Shown one piece after another: positions 57,635-64,000 of a DNA stretch of 64,000 bases. Positions within the stretch are counted from its first letter, which is position 1, and the number at the start of each line of letters is the position of its first letter. The position numbers were made by a program, and so were the translations under genes. Source of the stretch: Rosellinia necatrix (Eukaryota; Ascomycota; Sordariomycetes; Xylariales; Xylariaceae); the NCBI GenBank assembly GCA_021209875.1, contig JAGYVD010000003.1:4216001-4280000 (forward strand), in the 5' to 3' direction. The notes under the pieces are model-generated. The model ran no database searches. It was not told the origin of the DNA and saw nothing but the letters and a program-made list of their open reading frames with translations.

Positions 57635-59208
57635 ATGTCTATCCCGATGACGCCGGAGGCCCAAGCGAAGGCGGAGGCGGCTTTGCACGCCTTCGTGGTC
57701 GAGGATTGGACTCTCTTTTCAATATGTCTAACACTTACGATCTTCCGAACATATGGTCGGACCCGGAATGCCGGCTGGGGAGGTTTGCAAGGGGATGATT
57801 ACTTCATCTTTGTCGCATTGGTTAGCTCGGGCTTCTTCCCCCTCGAGATGTACGTGCCATATGCCAGATAGTACACCAAGCTAACATGTGAGTTGGTGAT
57901 ATAAGGTATTCTATGCCGCCGAAACTACGCTCGCATATCTCGTTGGCGCCGTCGCGATGGGTTTAGCCAACAATGGTATGACTAAGGAGCAGCGCGAAAC
58001 AATAGATCCCAATGGCGAAGAATATCGGTTAAGGTAGTCATACCTTTTTACCTACATGCAAAACGATTACTAAGTGGCGATCATTTAGAGTTTTCGGTTC
58101 TATGATTCAGCTTGCCGGGTGGACGACATATTCCGTTCTCATCTGGTCACTAAAAGCATCGCTTTTAGTTTTATATACGCGACTCACGGTTAGCCGCCTC
58201 TCCCCGATAATTCAAACCTCTTTTTACAAAAGCCATTAACTGGACTTTATAGTCTCGCTTGGGGAAGAATTACCAGTACTATATTTATTTTGGTATCTTC
58301 TTCATCGCCGCCACCTGGATTACAGCGATTCTTGTTGTTCTCGCGGGCTGCCGACCTTTACACAAATATTGGCAAATCTCCCCGGATCCCGGCGGTATGC
58401 CTACTCCATGCATATCGTAATAGCTTACCAGAGTTTTTTTTTCACTAACAAACGGGCTGGTTCTTAAAGTCAATTGTCAGATCGCTAGTTCGCCAACGAT
58501 TATCTGGGTTTATAACTCTCTCAACGTCGCCACGGATGCTTATCTAATCACTGTCCCTATGCCACTACTATGGCAGTCGCGAATGAAGCTGAAGAGGAAG
58601 GCCGGTTTGGTCTTATTATTCAGTGGCGGCGCGGGAGTGATCGCCTTTTCTACTGTCCGCACCACCATAATAGCACGGGTAAGGACAACACATTCTACTC
58701 ATGCTCAATGTTGGGTACTTGAACTAACAATATTAATCTATTAGGATCCCGTAAATGGTAAGTTGCTGGTATGAACCAGCATCAATCCCAACCACACGTC
58801 GCCTCTGTAGCGAATCTCGTTTAGAACAAAGACACTAAACCAGTATTAGGCGCCTCGTTATCCGGGTCTTGGGCAGTTCGCGAAACGTTCCTCGCGTTCT
58901 TCACGACAAACGCCCCGGTCACGCTACCGCTCGCGAAATCTATGCTAACGTCGGCCTGGGGCACTATGAAGGGCAAAAGCGTCGGGTCGGCTACGAATTC
59001 GAACCCCGGTTCCAAGACGTTCGGCGGCGGCAACAACCAAAGCTGGCGTGGCCGCGGGCCCCCCACGCCTAATCCTATCACCAAGTTCACCTTCAGCGAG
59101 AGCGAGGAGCGCATACTGAATGGGGGAGACGTCAGGTTGGGGGAACTACCCGCCAGAGCCCCCATACACAACAACGATGATGCTGTTTTGCCGTTACCCC
59201 CTGTTTAA
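57635..59208 (+). CDS. Fungal rhodopsin-domain integral membrane protein (PTH11-related type)
   Basis: Seven exons (57635-57820, 57906-58033, 58089-58188, 58253-58394, 58470-58678, 58745-58757, 58850-59208) join in phase to 378 residues. Seven membrane segments are predicted, in the order typical of the Rhodopsin_fungal family (PF20684): DWTLFSICLTLTIF, GDDYFIFVALVFYAAETTLAYLVG, IQLAGWTTYSVLIWSLKASLLVLYTRLT, YFGIFFIAATWITAILVVLAGCRPLH with KYWQISPDPG, VNC...NVATDAYLITVPMPLLWQSRMKLKRK, and LFSGGAGVIAFSTVRTTI followed by DPVNG. The short sixth exon (13 bases) encodes DPVN and joins to GASLSGSWAVRETFLAF. The C-terminus is a long cytosolic Ser/Gly/Asn-rich tail. Such proteins are membrane receptors or sensors of unknown ligand; light perception is not implied. 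Confidence 0.88.
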
Positions 59209-59672
59209 ATATTTACGTGCCCCTGGATCGGGACGAGGGATTGGATGGCACAGGGTTACTAGATTAACCCGGAATAGAGCGATACCCATTTGTATATTAA
59301 TCTTTTATATCTGCTTCATCCCCTATTAAGGATGTATACCAAGCAAAATATCTATGTCCAAGCCGTCAGTATCCCCAGGAGCTTTGTTACTACATATCAA
59401 GACAAGTTCTCCCTTCACTAGGAGAACCTATCACACTACACTTTATGCGACCCGTGCGTGTCGTAAAAGCCTGATGTATTGGGCCGTAGCTCAGTAGTGC
59501 AGTTTTGGGCAACACGCTTCTTCTCTGCGACGATATGCGGCCAGACCCCAATGAGGCGATGTCAGTCTTATCCAAAAACCCCCAAACATAAAATGATTTT
59601 CATGCCCGAAGGAAAATTCAAAGGTGCGACGAGGTATATTCGCCAACCTTTTTCCTTTTTCCCCCGCCAGAT
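59209..59672. other. Convergent spacer, rhodopsin-domain gene to MFS transporter
   Basis: Both genes end into this segment. No gene is seen. Confidence 0.5.
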
Positions 59673-61319
59673 TTAGGCGATCCAGCTCCAGCGCTTTCCC
59701 TTGGCATCAGCCCACCGGACTCCCACGCAACATACGGTAGCCCCCATAAGCAGTGCGCCGTCCCAGTACGCAATATTGGCATAGGCCTTCACACCATTTA
59801 CTGAGCTTGCGAGAAGCTGTCCGCCAACCGGGGTTCCAAATAAGGTGCCCAGTCCCCTTACAAAGAGGATAACGGCGTTTACGGCTGCGTACTGTCTAAT
59901 GCCGAAAACTTCGGCAATCAGAGCTGGAAACAAAGCATAGTAACCCCCAGCAGAGAAGCTGTAGAATACGATGAAAGCCAGCCAAAGGGAGAAAGATGCT
60001 GATGTGGTGGCGAGAACGCTAGAAAGCCAAAAAGCAAAGACGCTGAGTCCAGAGAGGAGCAGGGTCAGTACAACAAGGTTCTGGCGACCGAGGCGATCAC
60101 CGGCATAACCTGTCAAAACGCGCGATACGGCATTAATAGCGTTGCTAATAGCTAAGAGGCTAGCTCCCTGAGAAGCACTTTGACCAAGAACCACGGTATA
60201 TGAGGGGATGAAGGCTATTGGAAGCTGGGCACCGGCCGCCTGGGTTGGGGTTAGTGAAGGTAAGGTCCGACGGATTAAAGTTTGGGGAAGAGAATATAGC
60301 TACGGGAAATTATTTGGTAACAAGCCGCATACCACGGAGTACTAGAACGTTTAGGGTAGACAGCCGAATACTCACCTGAAGAAATGCAGCGACTACAGAG
60401 AAGATAAAAGTTGGGCGCGAAGCTAAAGAGCGCGAGACATGCGTCTCACGCCTCTCGGGCATATGGGCGCTCGATACACCAGCGAACCGGCTCCGCGGCA
60501 CCGCCCAAGCAATAGGTAACCCGGCAACTAGGTATGAGATGGCCAAGGCCCGAAGGGTCCAACGCCCGCCAATCGAGCTCAGAAGGGCTCTAATGACGGG
60601 CGAGAGAATGAGACCCCCGGCACCACCACCGGCAAGGATCTACACGACACGCGCGGAGAAGTCAGCAAAGCCACCTCTGGGACGACACGGGGGGCACGCA
60701 CGAAACCCATGGCGGTGGCGCGATGCGTAGTGAAGTACTCGGGCGCGGGAGCCAGGAGGGGGAAATACAGAAGCGACATGCCGAGGCCGGCCAACAGGCC
60801 CTGGGTGAGCAGGAGATGCCATATCGACGTGCTCAGGGAGGCCAGCCCGAAGCCAGCGGACATCATGAACACACCGACGACGGTGATGGTCCTGGGCGAC
60901 AGAAGACGCAGGGCCCTGCGGCGCCATAGCCGAGTCGAGGGCGTCGTCGGGGCCCAAGTGCCGTGCTCAATGCGCGAGATGACGGGATTCACAAGGATGC
61001 CGCCTCCCCAGGTGAGCCCGTAGCACAGGGTGCCGACGAAGCCGAGCAGTGCGGTGGGCGGGCTGGCCTGCGTGGCCGGGGCGGGCCTGAGGATGTCTTG
61101 GCTCGGCGACAGATAATACTCCTGGAAGACGCCGAAACACTGGTTATACCCAATGGTGAGGGCTATGGTGGCGAATGCCGACAAGAGCACTACCGCCTGC
61201 TTCCTGCGAGAGATTGGCGGCAGAGGCGGAGCCGGCGGCGGCGCATCTGATTCGGAAGAGACTCCTCCATGCCCGGCCGGTCGGGCCGGGAGGCTGAGCA
61301 GCTCGGTTTGTGTTGCCAT
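59673..61319 (-). CDS. MFS transporter, monocarboxylate-permease-like
   Basis: Exons 61319-60702, 60639-60376 and 60239-59673 give 482 residues with twelve predicted membrane segments. A Ser/Pro-rich cytosolic head (residues 1-40) precedes AVVLLSAFATIALTIGYNQCFGVFQEYY, the first helix typical of fungal monocarboxylate/MCH permeases. Other family marks include PTALLGFVGTLCYGLTWGGG, GFGLASLSTSIWHLLLTQGLLAGLGMSL, AGGGAGGLILSPVIRALL, and, in the C-terminal half, ASLLAISNAINAVSRVLTGYAGDRLGRQN, where GDRLGRQN is the MFS loop. The internal exon boundary sits in the middle of a helix pair. Substrate (monocarboxylate, riboflavin or other) cannot be set from the sequence. Confidence 0.9.
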
Positions 61320-62559
61320 TGACTCTCAAATCAATAGCATCAAATAAATAGCATCAAATAAATAGCATCAATAAATAGCTTTAATAAACGGCTTTAGGTT
61401 CCGCTAAAGGGTAGCCTAGCCGCATGATGATAATCAAAGATTAGTTAGAGAGAATAACAACAAGAATATAGAATGGGGTGAGTGAAAGTGAACCTCGGAT
61501 ATAAAACAACCGTACTAATTAATACCTACCTAACCTACCTCTAGGCCTAATCTAGTGTAGGTACGTACATATCCAACAACAAGGTATTATCCTCCGATAC
61601 CGCCGAACTTACGAGACCAGATGAGATCCCCAGTCCGAAGAGGAAAGTCGGTCGGTGTCCATTTCGTGCTGACAGGCAGGCAGGCATCTCATTTGGACGG
61701 TGCGGACCACGGCCCCGGCAAGAGCGACGAGGATGAATGAGGATGAATGAGGATGAATCACAGAGGGAATTGCGACCTTGCGTCGCAGCAATAAAGATCG
61801 AAGTGGGGTACGGTGACGTAACCGGAGGCTGTCCTGAATCCTAGCTTCCTCTTTCATATCAAACTGACCTTGCCTTCCTAACTCTTAGCCTGTCATCACG
61901 TAATTACCGCCTAGGCGGAGAGAAGAAACGACAATTAACAATTCCGTCCTTGAGCCTGCATAATAAGCCTGCATAATAAGCCTGCATAATAAGCCTGCAT
62001 AATAAGCCTGCATAATAATTAGCTGATTGGTGTCCATATCCGCCAAAGCTATCAGACCAGCATTCTCTCCGCCCCTGAACCGAATAACTAGCCTCCAATT
62101 GAATTATGCGGGTGCCTGCACCATTCCCAGCGAATATCGCATCATTCGTTTCTTTTCCTAAATTTCGTTTTTGAAACCATGTCCCAAACCTCTAAAGTTT
62201 CTTCTAATTTCCAACTACATTATTTTAACGACCCGAGTGCCATTCATTAGGGAGAAAAAAGGATCACCGTCAGCCCCTCAGTTGCCTCCAGGTCAAATGC
62301 CTTCCGGGATAATTCACATAGACTGAACGTTAGTTATTGAATATATTAAACATATTTTATTATCCCTGATTCACTTGCCCATTACCTCAAATTTTAGGGT
62401 TTCAGCATTAAGCCTTTCTTGAACATCTTCCGCCCCCCCTATATCATGAATCTACTAACCTTGCTATGCGACGATACAGTGGTGGGTAAGACTTCGGAGG
62501 CCTTACTGTCCGGCTATAGCCTTTAGAGGCGTATATAGAAGAACGGCTAACAATTCCTC
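61320..62559. other. Window-end accessory DNA, first part
   Basis: AT-rich, with small repeats: about 61,328-61,380 (AAATAAATAGCATC), 61,731-61,758 (GGATGAATGA) and 61,954-62,018 (GCCTGCATAATAA). No gene is recognised. Confidence 0.5.
61954..62018 (+). repeat. 13-base tandem repeat (GCCTGCATAATAA), five units
   Basis: Five perfect consecutive units in AT-rich non-coding DNA. Confidence 0.97.
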
Positions 62560-63050
62560 CTAAAGGACTACGCCCAGCAGCTGTTTCGCACTATATATAA
62601 AATACCTGGTTAATAAATCCCCAAAGACGCCCCTTTGATTGCCTCTCATCTCAGTATCAAATCCTCGTATGCCATGAAACCAATCCCGGGTACGGACCCA
62701 AGCGCTATGTATACAAGCCCTGAATGGTTGCTGGAAACCTTGTAGAGCGAACTTCTCTCCTTGTGTCATAACATAAGTCATCTTAGGAACCACCAGTCGT
62801 GATTCCCTACTACTTGGGGTGGGCTAGATGCCTAGAGATAACTCTGTCTATTAAGAGGTAGTATGGGGGTTAGTTTTATCTTCGTCAGAATTGTATTTGG
62901 TATAGAAAATCATAGTAAAATACTTACGACGCCATTATTGTTGTCAAAGGTAAAGTAGATCGTTGTTAAGTTGAGCACTTCACCGTTTGCAGGTACCAAC
63001 ATACTATCATGGTCCCACTTTGACGCTATTATTGCTGAATCGGCGGTTCG
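62560..63050 (-). CDS. Weak candidate gene fragment, function unknown
   Basis: Two in-phase frames, 63050-62928 and 62823-62560, can be joined by a 104-base GTAAGT...TAG intron. The first reads coherently (IIASKWDHDSMLVPANGEVLN and TIYFTFDNNNG). The second reads LVVPKMTYVMTQGEKF and GFQQPFRACIHSAWVRTRDW, then a normal stop at 62,560. There is no start codon in frame immediately before 63,050 (ATGGCCATGTAG precedes it); a 5' exon may exist further right. It could also be a decayed gene: the frame continues beyond the stop with more coding-like sequence and stops to about 62,110. The family is not recognised. Confidence 0.25.
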
Positions 63051-64000
63051 CTACATGGCCATAAATATGCAAAGACTAGTAGTCTCTTCACTAGATAGCA
63101 CACCCAGAAATCAAGAGTATTGAACCTTGTTCTATCCGATATCTGTCTACCCACAAACCCACCCGAATAGTTACAGATAAATCAAGGGCTAATATAACCG
63201 AAGCATTGGTAAGGTTATAAGGAATTTGAAAATTTGAATTATATTAATTTATAAGTGTCTGTTTCCTTTTGTCTATTATAAACTCTCGGAAAATCTTCTC
63301 GCTTCTATAGACAATAGACAATATTAGCAACTGCAACCAGTGAGTCACACTACTCCACTTCAGTACAGCTAGTCGCATCGTGACTTTTACTTCTAACAAT
63401 ACCCTACTACAGATCAAGCCCATCAGAATGATCGGTTCCTCTGACAGGTTCTCGGAATCACTCCACAGGCCTGGTGCTTGGTTAGTTTTAACTGCCGCCC
63501 AAGCTATCAACGAAAGCTACTTTATTTTTTTTTAAAAAAAAAAAAGTGATCATAACTCGTCACTGCTGTAGTTCGTGATTATGGATCTACTCGTTTTCTC
63601 TCTAGACGAAAGACTTAGCAATATGCTTCCAAGTTCCACGGCTCAGCAGTCGGACTAGTGTTACTCCTAGTAGCTGTCACAATATCTGACGGCCCAGTAT
63701 GTTCATAGTCTGGCATCATCACGAAAACAAACTTGATAATACTATACTATTCCTAACTAACGTAGGTGATGGGATTTTGCAGTTATTGGAAGGCCCAATA
63801 ACCTTTCAACAATATGATTACGTCGGTAACAAAAATTCCCTCCTCGGATAGCTGGCACTTTGCCACGTTTCATAGGACGGGGGATATCGTAAACCCAAAC
63901 ACGGGAATGGATCACCAAGCCGTTAGCTCGAGGGCGCCCATATCAAAGTAGTTAGACTCTTCAGACTAAGGCCCAACTATATAAGCTTAATACAGCTTGT
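63051..64000. other. AT-rich end of the window
   Basis: No gene is supported. A minus-strand frame at 63,244-63,510 (88 codons, no homologue recognised) and an A13/T run at about 63,525-63,545 are the only features. Confidence 0.4.

Noticed and set aside
59475..59550. tRNA-like GGGCCGTAGCTCAGTAG sequence
   Set aside because: The D-arm-like box is not followed by an anticodon arm or a GTTCRA T-arm in the right spacing.

Overview
This window is a gene-dense piece of a filamentous ascomycete nuclear genome, most likely from the Sordariomycetes. Four observations support this: genes are interrupted by short introns (about 50-110 bases, GT..AG, CTAAC/CTGAC-like branch sites); the gene set is fungal (ERG1, NTE1, ALG5, a fungal mitochondrial carrier, an AA9 polysaccharide monooxygenase, a SesB-NACHT NLR, a DUF6604 protein); intergenic DNA is rich in microsatellites and TACCTAGGTA-like motifs; and at least one stretch looks like a mutated, RIP-like coding relic. 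Gene models were assembled by joining exons by hand, and in every intact multi-exon model the exon lengths sum to a multiple of three.

Layout. 0.5-11 kb is housekeeping: PCNA (+), pyridoxal kinase (+), dUTPase (-), a coiled-coil protein (-) and a triple-KH RNA-binding protein (+). 12.4-18.4 kb is accessory: a SesB-hydrolase/NACHT NLR (-) that carries a frameshift, a companion ORF (-) resembling a displaced NLR segment, and a secreted AA9 LPMO (-). 19.2-25.7 kb holds a zinc-finger protein (-), a very GC-rich PLP-dependent decarboxylase (+) and a small arginine-rich protein (-). 27.2-46.1 kb is again conserved: NTE1 phospholipase (-), eIF2-alpha (+), IMP2 inner-membrane peptidase (+), an Mme1-type mitochondrial carrier (+), a large PPR-like helical-repeat protein (+), squalene epoxidase ERG1 (+) and ALG5 (-). 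46.8-51.8 kb has a DUF6604 protein (-) and a Caps_synth/GT32-like glycosyltransferase (-). A nearly gene-free 6-kb stretch (51.8-57.6 kb) with microsatellites and a degenerate coding relic follows. Then come a fungal rhodopsin-domain membrane protein (+), convergent with a monocarboxylate-type MFS transporter (-). The last 2.7 kb is AT-rich and holds only a weak candidate gene.

There is no gene cluster acting as one pathway. Some neighbours are related in role: PCNA and dUTPase are both S-phase genes and both have candidate G1/S promoter elements; NTE1, ERG1 and ALG5 are ER-membrane functions; IMP2, the carrier and probably the PPR-like protein are mitochondrial. The most unusual items are the damaged SesB-NACHT NLR with an unexplained C-terminal module, the relic at 54.9-55.5 kb, the 9-bp TTGACAGGC minisatellite upstream of the decarboxylase, and two micro-exons of 11 and 13 bases.
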